This document shows positions 1 through 8,057 of a DNA stretch of 44,495 bases, in pieces (the stretch's first letter is position 1; every line of letters begins with the position of its first letter). Where the stretch lies: NCBI GenBank assembly GCA_036500965.1, contig DASYBC010000141.1, positions 1-44,495 of the forward strand, written 5' to 3'. Below the pieces are notes generated by a model that was not told where the DNA came from, searched no databases, and worked only from the letters and a program-made list of their open reading frames with translations. This DNA is from AP-15 sp036500965 (GTDB lineage: Bacteria; Pseudomonadota; Alphaproteobacteria; ATCC43930; CGMCC-115725). The position numbers and the translations under genes were made by a program.

Positions 1-136
1 CGCTCACCCTGCGACCGCTCAGCCGCGCCCCGACAGGCTCAAAACGCCAGGCTCGCGGCCCCAAAACCCCGACAAGCAGCCTGATACGTCAGAAAATCCA
101 ACATCAGCAGCCGCCCGGTGAGATATCCGGGCTAGG
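1..136 (+). mobile_element. right end of an IS1380-family-like insertion sequence (partial)
   Basis: The stretch ends in a 23-bp sequence (114-136) that is the exact reverse complement of the left terminus of the IS1380-like element at 44357. It is therefore read as the outward-facing right inverted repeat of a second copy whose body lies left of the window. Bases 1-113 would be the 3' end of that element; I could not recognise transposase C-terminal residues in any frame there. The orientation of this copy is inferred from its terminus only. Confidence 0.6.
114..136. repeat. terminal inverted repeat, IS1380-like (right end)
   Basis: This 23-bp sequence begins CCCGGTGAGA and ends CCGGGCTAGG. 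It matches the reverse complement of 44357-44379 at every position, so the two are inverted copies of one terminus about 44.2 kb apart. Confidence 0.75.
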
Positions 137-198
137 GCGGAAGGGGTGCCGATATTGGAGCCGCGCCATTCGCGCGACATGCGGGCGGCGGCTGGGCG

Positions 199-981
199 TC
201 AGCAGCCGTAGCGGCGCTGGCGATCCTGGAACGAGCGGATCGCGCGCAGGAAATCGATTTTGCGAAAGGCCGGCCACAACACGTCGCTGAAATAGAACTC
301 GCTGTGCACGCTTTGCCACATCAGAAAGCCGGAGAGGCGGATCTCGCCCGAGGTGCGGATGATCAGGTCGGGATCGGGTAGGCCTGCGGTATAAAGGTGG
401 CTGGCGATCGCCTCTGGGGTGACCCGCTCGATCGCTTCGGCCAAAGTCGTCTGCTTGGCCGCGAGGCAGCCGAGAAAGGCGCGCACCGCGTCGGCGATCT
501 CCTGTCGGCCGCCATAGGCGACGGCGATGTTCAGCTCGATCCGGTGATAACCCGCGGTCGCCTCTTCGGTCGCGCGGATCGCTGCGAGCACCCTTTGCGG
601 GAGCATTTCGAGACAGCCGATCGCGCGCACCCGGACCCCCCGACGATGGATCGCCGGGTCGCTGGCGAGCGCCGTCAGCTTGGCTTCGACCGAAGCGAGG
701 ATGCCCGAGACCTCCGCTGCGGGCCGGCGAAAATTCTCGGTCGAAAACACCCATAGGGTTACGGTCGGGATCGCCAGCTCGGCGCACCATTCAAGGATCT
801 CGTCGAGCTTGTCGGCGCCAAGATCATAAATCGCCCGCGGCTCGATTAGGCCGAGCGCACGGCCGTGGCGGCGATTGCCGTCGAGAATGATGCCGATGTG
901 GCGCGGTCGCGGCCGCCGGCGCAAGCCGCGAGTGAGCCGGCGAGCATAGAGGAAATAGAGGAGCCGGGATATCGGCCGCAC
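199..981 (-). CDS. uppS: isoprenyl transferase (UppS-type cis-prenyltransferase)
   Basis: The 260-aa protein belongs to the cis-prenyltransferase family, which condenses isopentenyl diphosphate onto allylic diphosphates to make Z-polyprenyl diphosphates such as the undecaprenyl carrier lipid. Visible motifs are HIGIILDGNRR (about residue 27), with the catalytic Asp of the family; NIAVAYGGRQEI near the middle; and RTSGEIRLSGFLMWQ towards the C-terminus, which binds the homoallylic diphosphate. The first motif differs from the common MDGNxRWA form of housekeeping UppS, so this may be a second, specialised paralogue. It is monocistronic here, lies next to an insertion sequence end, and is not in the usual frr-uppS-cdsA cluster. 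Product chain length cannot be read from sequence by eye. Confidence 0.9.
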   Translation of the reverse strand: MRPISRLLYFLYARRLTRGLRRRPRPRHIGIILDGNRRHGRALGLIEPRAIYDLGADKLDEILEWCAELAIPTVTLWVFSTENFRRPAAEVSGILASVEAKLTALASDPAIHRRGVRVRAIGCLEMLPQRVLAAIRATEEATAGYHRIELNIAVAYGGRQEIADAVRAFLGCLAAKQTTLAEAIERVTPEAIASHLYTAGLPDPDLIIRTSGEIRLSGFLMWQSVHSEFYFSDVLWPAFRKIDFLRAIRSFQDRQRRYGC

Positions 982-1250
982 CAGAAGCTTCCCCTCCCCC
1001 GGCGGGGCGGACCACCAACATGTGTGCCACCGCCACTGCCGGCTGTTGAATTGGCGTAAATTACGGCAAGCTTATGACCAGCCGGTTAATGCTAAGTTGG
1101 GCGCGGCAATCGCCGACGGGCCCTGTGTCGGGTACAAGTGGGGAAAGCGCGAGAGGGTGGTGCCCAGCCTTGCGGTCGTGCAATGCGTTAACCTAAAATC
1201 GTCAAGGTTGGGCCGACCGGGAATGGCGTCGGCCCGCAGGGGAAATATCG

Positions 1251-2696
1251 GTGCGCGCTTTGCCCAAGAAGAGCCGCGCGGCGTTCCAGCTCGCGGCAGT
1301 CTCGGCCCTGATCTGGGGCATGTTCGTGCTGGCCGCGCCGGTCTTGGCGCCGGCGGCGGTTGCCCAGCCTCTGGTGGGCAACGAGCAGGGTCCGCTCGAG
1401 GCCCGCAAGGAAGCACTGTTTCAAGAGATGCTGCGCAATCCGGCAAATCTCGACGTGACCTTTGCTTATGCCGATGTTGCAGCGCGTCTTGGCGATTACG
1501 AAGCGGCGGTCTCGACGCTCGAGCGAATGCTGTTGTTCAACCCCAATTTGCCGAGGGTGGACCTTGAGCTCGGGGCCTTGTATTTCCGCATGGGCTCCTT
1601 TTCGGTCGCCCGCGACTATTTCGACAAGGCCGCTGCCGCCACTCCGCCTCCGCCGGCCGAGGTCCGGGCCCGCATCGCGGAATATCTGGCGCAGATCGAA
1701 AAGCGGCAATCGCGCCACCAGCTGTCGGGCTATATCTTCCTAGGCGGGCAATACCAGACCGACGCCAACGTCGCCCCCGGCTCGCCGCTGATCCTGTCGC
1801 CGATCGGCCCGGTGCTCCTCAACAACCAGTTTGTCAAGCAGCCCTCGGGCAGCGTGTTCGCCAGCGGCTCGCTGTTGTACAGTTATGATCTAGAAACCCA
1901 GAACCACGACACGATCGAGGTCACCAGCGTCGGCTATGTCAACCATTATTTGAACCAGGCGGTGACCCGCCTCGATCTCGACCTCCTCGAGGCGACCGCG
2001 GGGCCGCGTTTCAACTTTCCGAATGGCGGGCTTGTTGGCCACAAGCTCGCCTCGGTCAAGCCTTATGCCATTTTCGACGAGGTCGGGCTCGGCGAGAACC
2101 AGTATTTCGGCGCCTATGGCGCCGGGCTCGAATATGACGAGATCGTCTGGGGCGACCTGGCGCTGAAATCGGTCTTCGAATTTCGCCAAAAGAACTTCAC
2201 CAACGCTGCCGACCGGCCGCTGTCAACAGGCCTTGACGGCAGCGACAAGCTGGTCTCGCTGTCGGCGACCAAGCCGCTCGGCACCAGCTCGGCGCTGAAC
2301 CTGGAATTGGACTATCTCGACCAGACGACGCGCCTGGCTTATTACACGAACGACAGCTACGCGGTAACCGGGGCCTATCGCATCCACTACAGCGCGCCGT
2401 TCGCGGTCTCGGCCTATCCTTGGGAGAGCTCGCTGTTTGTCGGTCGCGCTTGGAGCATTTATGCCGGCGCCGACCCTTGCTGCAACACCAGCGGCAATTT
2501 GTTTCCTGGCGTCTATCCGGCCGGCTACAGCAGCCAGCTGACCCAACGCTGGCGCTTTGGCATAACCGAGGCGGTGCCGGTCACCGCGACGATCGCGGTG
2601 GTGCTGCAACTGGAACGAGATATAGTCTCGTCGAACTTGCCGATTTACGCGTACACCAACAATTCGGTGTTGCTCGGGCCGCAAATCCGCTTTTAA
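1251..2696 (+). CDS. Slam-like outer-membrane protein (TPR + beta-barrel), putative T11SS translocon
   Basis: The 481-aa protein has a signal peptide (residues 1 to about 39, ending AVAQ), two or so TPR-like helical repeats (about 66-132, with NPNLPRVDLELGALYFRMG), then about 320 residues rich in alternating aromatic and polar strands that end in a C-terminal Phe, as outer-membrane barrels do. This is the architecture of Slam/DUF560 proteins, which move TbpB-like lipoproteins or secreted haemophores across the outer membrane (type XI secretion). The next gene, 27 bp downstream on the same strand, encodes a protein with a TbpB-like C-terminal barrel, so translocon and cargo would be paired. 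The start is GTG at 1251, preceded by AGGGGA. A generic TPR-containing porin is the alternative; the cargo next door favours Slam. Confidence 0.72.
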   Translation: MRALPKKSRAAFQLAAVSALIWGMFVLAAPVLAPAAVAQPLVGNEQGPLEARKEALFQEMLRNPANLDVTFAYADVAARLGDYEAAVSTLERMLLFNPNLPRVDLELGALYFRMGSFSVARDYFDKAAAATPPPPAEVRARIAEYLAQIEKRQSRHQLSGYIFLGGQYQTDANVAPGSPLILSPIGPVLLNNQFVKQPSGSVFASGSLLYSYDLETQNHDTIEVTSVGYVNHYLNQAVTRLDLDLLEATAGPRFNFPNGGLVGHKLASVKPYAIFDEVGLGENQYFGAYGAGLEYDEIVWGDLALKSVFEFRQKNFTNAADRPLSTGLDGSDKLVSLSATKPLGTSSALNLELDYLDQTTRLAYYTNDSYAVTGAYRIHYSAPFAVSAYPWESSLFVGRAWSIYAGADPCCNTSGNLFPGVYPAGYSSQLTQRWRFGITEAVPVTATIAVVLQLERDIVSSNLPIYAYTNNSVLLGPQIRF

Positions 2697-2723
2697 GACA
2701 AGCCAATTTGGAGAGAGGGTCCG

Positions 2724-5585
2724 ATGAAAGCGCTCGTCCGGCATTCGCCGCCGATCATTGCGCTGACCGCGCTGCTGCTCGGCCTCGCGCCGGCCGGCCC
2801 CGCGGCCTTTGCCCAGCAGCGGGTTGGCATCGACAGCGCGGTCAACCCTTCGGCGATGGGCATCCCGCCGGGCGGCGTGCCGCGCCGGCTGGTGCTGGGG
2901 CAGGACGTGCTGTTCAACGAGCACATCGCCACTGGCGCAGAAGGGCAGACCCAGATCCTGTTTGTCGATGAATCGACCCTGTCGGTCGGGCCGAACGCCA
3001 ACATGATGATCGACCAGTTCGTCTATAACCCGAATGCCGGGACCGGCAAGCTTGTCGCCAGCCTGACCCGCGGCGTGTTCCGGTTTGTCGGCGGCAAGCT
3101 CAGCAAAGAGGACAATGCGGTCACGATGCGCACGCCGGCGGCCACCATCGGCATCCGCGGCGGGGTCATGCTGGTGCGGCTGGGGCCAGGCTGCGCCGCG
3201 TCGGCGCCAGCTTCGACAGCCGCCGGCTGCAACGCGCTCGAGGTTATCTTTGTTTACGGCAACGGCGTCACCGTGACCGGATTGGACGGTGTGGCGCAGA
3301 CGATTACCCGGCCGGGCTTCGCGGTCAGCGTGTCGCGGCCCGGAGCGGCGCCATCCGATCCCGGCCCGGCGCCGCCCGGCGCGACGGTGGCCCTGCTCGA
3401 CCAGCTCGATGGCCGGCCCGGCGGCCATGGCGGCGCGCCGGCAATCCCGACCGAGATCACAGTCGCCAACAGCGGCATCGCCAGCGTGATCTCGGCCAAC
3501 CTCGCCGCCAGCATCGCGGCCTCGTCGCGCACCCAGCCGCCGGCGGTGCTGCCGCACAACACGAATTCCGCGGTTCAGCTGAGCCAGCTGAACAACCAGA
3601 ATGCCTCGGTGCCAGGGGCCACGGTCACTCCGGTCAATGGCGGCCCCAGCATCGCCATCGCCCAATTTCCCGGCCATCTGCCGCCGGCACCGGTGATCGT
3701 TCCGCCGGTCGTTACCCCGCCGGTTACGCCGATCGTGGTCCCGCCAACCCCGCCTGCTCCGCCAAAGCCGCCCACCCCGCCGGTGCCGCCCACCCCGCCG
3801 ATCAACATCGCCGGGCTTGCCGGAGCCTATTACGACACCGGGGGCCAAGGCACGGCCTTGGGTTTCAGCGGTCAGGGCTCGCCTTATGCCGCCGGCAAGG
3901 TCGTCAACGGCAAGTTCGCCGCCAACGGCTCGTTTGGCGCCATCAGCTTCCCGCTGGCCGCCGGCGGGGCGGTCCTCGCCGGCTCGGGCGCCGGAACGAC
4001 GAGCCCGCTCGGGCCGGTCACCGGCGCCACTTACCTGTCGCCCGACGGCTCGTTCTTTTTTGCCGATCTGGCACCGGTCGGCCAGCCGGCCCAGCGCGAA
4101 TTCATCTATGGCGGCCAGCCGGTCGGCGCGAATTTCACCGGGGCGACCGGCTCCCGCGTGCTGGCCTTTGCGGTGGTGCCGGACGGCGCCCTGGCCTCGG
4201 CCATACCGTTCATCCGCCGGCAGGCGGGGGGCGCGCTGCCGAGCCCCAGCGTCTCGCCGCTGATCCTGGCGACCCCGGCCGGGAGCGGGTTTTCGACCGA
4301 AACCGGAGCGACCAAGGCGCTGCAGGCGAGCCTGGCGATCGATGGGAAGGGCGCCGGGCAACGCTCGGCGATCGTCGTTCTTGTCGGCAACGTGTTCGGC
4401 AGTCCACCAGTTCTTCAAGGCGTCATTCACGGCAGCTATCTGGCGACCGCGAGCAGCCAACCGACCCGCATCAACAGCTATTACGCGACCCCGACCGATG
4501 GCGCCGGCAACAGCTTTTACGGTCGCAACGCGATTTCGGGGTTTGTGCTGAGCCCCGGCGCCGGCGCCGCCAGCGCAGTCGAAGCCAACACCTTGAACCA
4601 GGCGACGACCGCCAACTACCAATTCGCTCAGCCGCTGCTGCCGGTCGCAGCGCCGACAGTGGCCACAGCAACCCCGGCCGCGCAGACGCTGACCGGCTGG
4701 TTCGGCGGGATCATGACCAAGGAGCCCAATGGCGGCGCCGGCCGCCCGATCCCTTACATCCTCGCCGGCCGCACCACGATCTCGACCTATCCGAGCGATC
4801 TGCAGGTCACCGCGACCTTGACCGGCGGCGACCCCGCCACCTCGAGCACCAGCGGGATTCGTCCGACGAACGGGATGGTGCTGCAATTCGGCTCGACCGG
4901 CGGGACCAACGCCCGGCAGGCCTACATCAACAACAATCTTTTCGCGGCGGAGGAAAGCCCGAGCAAACCATCGATGGTCAACGGCAACGACGTTCCGCTC
5001 AATTTGTCGTTCCCCAACACCAACCCGAATATCTATCTGGTCACGCAAACCGCGGCGCCGCCGCCGACGCTGTTGCCGAACGGCCTGTGCAGCGCCTGCC
5101 AATACCTGCAATGGGGCTATTGGGGCGGCGAGCTCGACACGCCGGCACCGAGCCAGAGCGCCGCGCGCGTCGATGTCGGGCACATCAATTCCTGGGTCGC
5201 TGGAATCCCGACCAATGTGGGCGACATTTCGAGCCTCAAGGCCGCCAATTTTACCGGCAGCTATTCCGGCAATCTGTTCGGGAGCGTGTTCAACAACGGC
5301 GCGCAATATCTGGCGTCCGGGGGATTGACCGCGGTCTATCGCTTCGGCACCGGGCGCGGGTCGTTCTCGGTCGCCAATTATGACGGGCTGAGCTTTACCG
5401 CGAACGGCAACATCGCGCTGTCCGGGTCCAACTATAATTTCGGGCTAAAGGCGGCCGGTGTGGCGGGCGTGGTCTCCGGCAGCTTTTACGGCCCGATGGC
5501 GGCAGAAACCGGCGGCAATTTTGCCTTTGGCAAGACCGTCGGCGCCCCTTACTTCACCTCGGGCGTGTTCGCCGCCAAGCGTTGA
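2724..5585 (+). CDS. secreted FecR-domain protein with C-terminal TbpB-like barrel (putative T11SS cargo)
   Basis: The 953-aa protein begins with a Sec signal peptide (residues 1 to about 31, ending AFAQ; no lipobox Cys). A FecR domain spans about residues 55-148, with strands such as ILFVDESTLSVGPN and the typical RTPAATIGIRGG end. A Pro-rich linker (about 318-361) made of PPTPP-like units follows, then a long Gly/Ala/Ser-rich beta region. The last 110 residues (842-953) look like the transferrin-binding-protein B-type eight-stranded barrel, with GSFYGPMAAETGGNF and the end TSGVFAAKR. That C-terminal barrel is the recognition domain of Slam/T11SS cargo in known systems. Joining it to a FecR domain is unusual. 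The start ATG is preceded by GAGAGAGGG. The gene follows its putative translocon by 27 bp and is followed by a terminator. Ligand unknown; iron or haem is only a guess from the domains. Confidence 0.75.
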   Translation: MKALVRHSPPIIALTALLLGLAPAGPAAFAQQRVGIDSAVNPSAMGIPPGGVPRRLVLGQDVLFNEHIATGAEGQTQILFVDESTLSVGPNANMMIDQFVYNPNAGTGKLVASLTRGVFRFVGGKLSKEDNAVTMRTPAATIGIRGGVMLVRLGPGCAASAPASTAAGCNALEVIFVYGNGVTVTGLDGVAQTITRPGFAVSVSRPGAAPSDPGPAPPGATVALLDQLDGRPGGHGGAPAIPTEITVANSGIASVISANLAASIAASSRTQPPAVLPHNTNSAVQLSQLNNQNASVPGATVTPVNGGPSIAIAQFPGHLPPAPVIVPPVVTPPVTPIVVPPTPPAPPKPPTPPVPPTPPINIAGLAGAYYDTGGQGTALGFSGQGSPYAAGKVVNGKFAANGSFGAISFPLAAGGAVLAGSGAGTTSPLGPVTGATYLSPDGSFFFADLAPVGQPAQREFIYGGQPVGANFTGATGSRVLAFAVVPDGALASAIPFIRRQAGGALPSPSVSPLILATPAGSGFSTETGATKALQASLAIDGKGAGQRSAIVVLVGNVFGSPPVLQGVIHGSYLATASSQPTRINSYYATPTDGAGNSFYGRNAISGFVLSPGAGAASAVEANTLNQATTANYQFAQPLLPVAAPTVATATPAAQTLTGWFGGIMTKEPNGGAGRPIPYILAGRTTISTYPSDLQVTATLTGGDPATSSTSGIRPTNGMVLQFGSTGGTNARQAYINNNLFAAEESPSKPSMVNGNDVPLNLSFPNTNPNIYLVTQTAAPPPTLLPNGLCSACQYLQWGYWGGELDTPAPSQSAARVDVGHINSWVAGIPTNVGDISSLKAANFTGSYSGNLFGSVFNNGAQYLASGGLTAVYRFGTGRGSFSVANYDGLSFTANGNIALSGSNYNFGLKAAGVAGVVSGSFYGPMAAETGGNFAFGKTVGAPYFTSGVFAAKR

Positions 5586-5640
5586 CGGCCGTCGGCCGTT
5601 GATCGACGTCTGGCCGTTAAGGCCGGGGTCAACGGGCGAG

Positions 5641-5674
5641 AAAAACCCGCCGACAAAGCGCCGGCGGGGGTTTT
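5641..5674 (+). terminator. intrinsic terminator after the FecR/TbpB-like gene
   Basis: AAAACCCGCCG pairs across a short loop with CGGCGGGGGTTTT (two extra G bulged). It lies 55 bp after the stop codon at 5585. The A-tract/T-tract symmetry means it may also serve the minus-strand gene that ends at 5713. Confidence 0.75.
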
Positions 5675-5712
5675 CGGCGAGGAACCTTTGCGCAGCGCCG
5701 CGTCAGCGCCGA

Positions 5713-6102
5713 TCAGTTGGCGCGCGGCCCCACTCCAGCGGAATCATAGGGATGGCGGGCTGGAGCGGTATCTGCTGCCGTCGCGCGATAGTGCACGTCC
5801 ACACCGGAGGAGTGGGATCCCGGCTTCGGGCCGATCGAAGTCGAATAGGGATGATAGTCCGGGTTGGTCGCGTAATCCGCCGGTGGCTGATAGTGCGGCG
5901 CTTCCTTCCAGAACTGGCTGCCGCCGGGCTTGGGGTAAAAGCTCTGGGTCGACCCGTAGGGCTGGGTTACGGCACTCTGCTGAGCTGGCGGCACGCCGCC
6001 GCCGCCGGGCGGCAGGGACGAGACCGACTGCGCCTGGGCGGCGAGGGCGGTTCCGGCCACCAGCCCGACCCCGAGGAGGACCGATTTGAGGATGCTCGAC
6101 AT
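5713..6102 (-). CDS. small secreted protein of unknown function
   Basis: This is a 129-aa protein with a clear signal peptide (SILKSVLLGVGLVAGTALAA, cleavage near AQA-Q, residue 25). The mature part is low-complexity and rich in Pro, Gly, Tyr and Ser (PPGGGGVPPAQQ, PYGSTQSFYPKPGG, YATNPDYHPYSTS). There are no Cys and no membrane segments after the signal, so it is likely periplasmic or extracellular and possibly disordered. The start ATG at 6102 is preceded by GGAG at good spacing. A longer reading frame continues upstream but runs antisense to the LysR gene and is not credible. I do not recognise a family. It is divergent from the LysR gene at 6193, with which it shares a 90-bp intergenic region. 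Confidence 0.7.
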   Translation of the reverse strand: MSSILKSVLLGVGLVAGTALAAQAQSVSSLPPGGGGVPPAQQSAVTQPYGSTQSFYPKPGGSQFWKEAPHYQPPADYATNPDYHPYSTSIGPKPGSHSSGVDVHYRATAADTAPARHPYDSAGVGPRAN

Positions 6103-6192
6103 ACTGCAATCTCCAGTTGACCTGTGCAAATGGGAGACTTCATCCTCAGACCGAGCTCCCGACCACGCAAATGATAATATTGCATTGCAACC

Positions 6193-7167
6193 ATGAACAC
6201 TCTTCATTTTAACGCAATCGACCTGAACCTCTTGCGCGTCTTCGACGCGCTGATCGAGGAGCGCAGCGTCACTCGCGCCGGCGAACGGCTCGGCCTGACA
6301 CAATCGGCGATCAGCCATGCGCTGAACCGGCTGCGCTATGTGCTCGAAGACGAGCTGTTCGTGCGCGGGCCCGAGGGCATGCGGCCGACCGCGCGCGCTG
6401 CCGAGATCGCGCCGCGGCTGCGCCAAGGGCTGATGCACCTGCAATTGGCGCTGACTCCCGGCGAATTTGTTCCCGAGCAGACACACCGGCGCTTCACCAT
6501 TGTGTGCGGCGAATATGTCGGGGCGGTGCTGGTCCCTCCTTTGCTGGCGCGCTTGCGGGAAGCTGCACCCCATGCCGAGTTCCGCATCCGGCCGAGCAAT
6601 ACGGGGGTAGCCGAGGCGCTGCTCGCCGGGCGCGCCGATCTCGCGATCGGCAGCTTTCGACGCGTCCCCGAATGGTTCGCCTGCGCGCCGCTGTTCCGCG
6701 AGACGCGCGTGTGGGTCGTCAGCGCCGACCATCCCGCCGCGGCGTGGCCGGAGCTGACCTTGGAGCGGCTCGCGGCGCTGCCGCACCTGATCAATTCGGC
6801 GACCGGCGAGGACGAGCAGGCGGTGGCCGGCTATGTCATCGATCATGGGCTCGAACGGCTGGTGATGCGCAGCGAGGTGGGCCTGCTGCAAGGTGCGCTG
6901 GCGGCCCGAGGGCTGAGCCGGATCGTCGGCCTGACGACGCCGCACTTCCTTGCGGCACTCGCCGTGATCAGCCATTCGGACATGGCGGCGCCGCTGCCGC
7001 GCCGCCTCGCCGTCGCCTTTGCCGGGGTGTACCGTCTCAAGCTGTTCGAGCCGCCCTATGATTCGCCGCCGTTCGAGATCATGGCGCTGTGGCACCGCGA
7101 GCACGGCAGCGAGCCGGCCACCATCTGGCTGCGCAGCGTCGTGCACGAAGTCGCCGCCGCGCTGTGA
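6193..7167 (+). CDS. LysR-family transcriptional regulator (NodD-like group)
   Basis: The 324-aa protein has the LysR N-terminal winged helix-turn-helix (residues about 8-67: DLNLLRVFDALIEERSVTRA, then LGLTQSAISHALNRLR) and a periplasmic-binding-like effector domain from about residue 95 to the end. The IDLNLL start and the LEDELFVRG segment are typical of the NodD/LinR-like branch of the family. The effector is unknown. It is divergently transcribed from the small secreted protein at 5713-6102, the usual geometry for an autoregulated LysR and its target, so that gene is the first candidate target. It converges on lolD with 45 bp between the stop codons. Confidence 0.92.
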   Translation: MNTLHFNAIDLNLLRVFDALIEERSVTRAGERLGLTQSAISHALNRLRYVLEDELFVRGPEGMRPTARAAEIAPRLRQGLMHLQLALTPGEFVPEQTHRRFTIVCGEYVGAVLVPPLLARLREAAPHAEFRIRPSNTGVAEALLAGRADLAIGSFRRVPEWFACAPLFRETRVWVVSADHPAAAWPELTLERLAALPHLINSATGEDEQAVAGYVIDHGLERLVMRSEVGLLQGALAARGLSRIVGLTTPHFLAALAVISHSDMAAPLPRRLAVAFAGVYRLKLFEPPYDSPPFEIMALWHREHGSEPATIWLRSVVHEVAAAL

Positions 7168-7212
7168 TTGCCCGGCCGTGGCTCCGGGCCGTGGCCGGCG
7201 AATTTACCAGCC

Positions 7213-8052
7213 TTATTCGACCGGTTTGAGGCGGCCGTCCTCGAGCGCGACGATGCGATCGAGGCGGCGGGCGAGGTCGAGATTGTGGGTCGCGATCAGT
7301 GCCGCGAGGCCGGTGCGGCGGACGAGGCCGACCAGCGTTTCCAGCACGCTGTCGCCGGTGGCGTGGTCGAGATTGCCGGTCGGCTCATCGCCGAGCAGGA
7401 TTTTCGGGTCGTTGGCCAGCGCGCGGACGATCGCCACACGCTGCTGCTCGCCACCGGAGAGCCGCGCCGGCCGGTGTCCCGAGCGCGGCGCCAGCCCCAC
7501 CCCGGCCAAGAGCGCCGCCGCCTTCTGCCGGGCGCGGCTGCGCGGGACGCCGGCGATCATCTGCGGCAGCATGACGTTTTCCAACGCCGAGAATTCGGGC
7601 AGCAGATGATGAAACTGATAGACGAAGCCCAATTCGGACCGCCGCAGCAGCGTCCGTTGCGGGTCGGACAGGCTGGCGCAATCGGCGCCGCCGATCAGCA
7701 CGGCGCCACCGTCGGGGCGCTCGAGCAGCCCGGCGACATGCAGCAGGGTCGATTTGCCGGCGCCCGAGGGGCCGACCAGCGCCACCAGCTCGCCCGCGTG
7801 CAGCGCCAGATCGACGCCGTTCAGCACCACGATCTCGGCACCCCCGGTCTTGAAGACGCGGCGCACGCCGCGCAGCTCTAGCGCCGGCGGTCCTGCCGAC
7901 CTGCCCTCACCCGCCTCCCCCCGGATCGTAGTCCGGGGGTCGGCACCCTCTCCCGCACTGCGGGAGAGGGTGGGCCCGGCCGACAAGGCCAGGTGGGTGA
8001 GGGCATCCCCACCCTGGTCTTGTCGCCTGCCGCTGCTCGTCGTTAACCTCAT
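7213..8052 (-). CDS. lolD: lipoprotein-releasing ABC transporter ATP-binding subunit LolD, N-terminally extended
   Basis: The 279-aa protein is the ATPase of the LolCDE complex, which extracts lipoproteins from the inner membrane for LolA. Visible are Walker A GPSGAGKST (94-102), the FHHLLPEFSALENV Q-loop region, signature LSGGEQQRVA (198-207), Walker B ILLGDEPTGNLD (218-229) and the switch His in ATHNLD (256). The usual LolD core begins near residue 57 here. The first 50 or so residues are Ser/Gly/Arg-rich and are translated from the repeat element at 7904-8003. No alternative start with a ribosome-binding site lies close to the core, so the extension is probably translated or lolD initiation has been altered. 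The gene starts 5 bp after the lolC stop, so translation is probably coupled. Confidence 0.93.
   Translation of the reverse strand: MRLTTSSGRRQDQGGDALTHLALSAGPTLSRSAGEGADPRTTIRGEAGEGRSAGPPALELRGVRRVFKTGGAEIVVLNGVDLALHAGELVALVGPSGAGKSTLLHVAGLLERPDGGAVLIGGADCASLSDPQRTLLRRSELGFVYQFHHLLPEFSALENVMLPQMIAGVPRSRARQKAAALLAGVGLAPRSGHRPARLSGGEQQRVAIVRALANDPKILLGDEPTGNLDHATGDSVLETLVGLVRRTGLAALIATHNLDLARRLDRIVALEDGRLKPVE
7904..8003. repeat. palindromic dispersed repeat inside the 5' part of lolD
   Basis: About 100 bp are bounded by CCCTCACCCGCCT (7904-7916) and its near-perfect inverse AGGTGGGTGAGGG (7991-8003). Inside are two nested hairpins, CCCCCGGATCGTAGTCCGGGGG and CCCTCTCCCGCACTGCGGGAG. A decayed relative occurs at 43544-43588. 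This type of element is normally intergenic; here it is read through in frame. Confidence 0.8.
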
Positions 8053-8057
8053 CTCAG

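Noticed and set aside
3676..3805. Tandem-like CCGCC/CCACC repeats resembling a microsatellite
   Set aside because: They encode the PPTPP linker in frame within the FecR/TbpB-like protein and are a coding low-complexity linker.
2223..5306. Very long open frame (1027 aa) on the minus strand opposite the FecR/TbpB-like gene
   Set aside because: It is an artefact of high GC: Arg/Gly/Ala-rich with no domain, no ribosome-binding site and fully antisense to a gene with clear domains.
5713..7146. Long minus-strand protein reaching across the LysR gene
   Set aside because: Only the first 390 bp (5713-6102) have a signal peptide and ribosome-binding site; the rest is antisense to the LysR gene.
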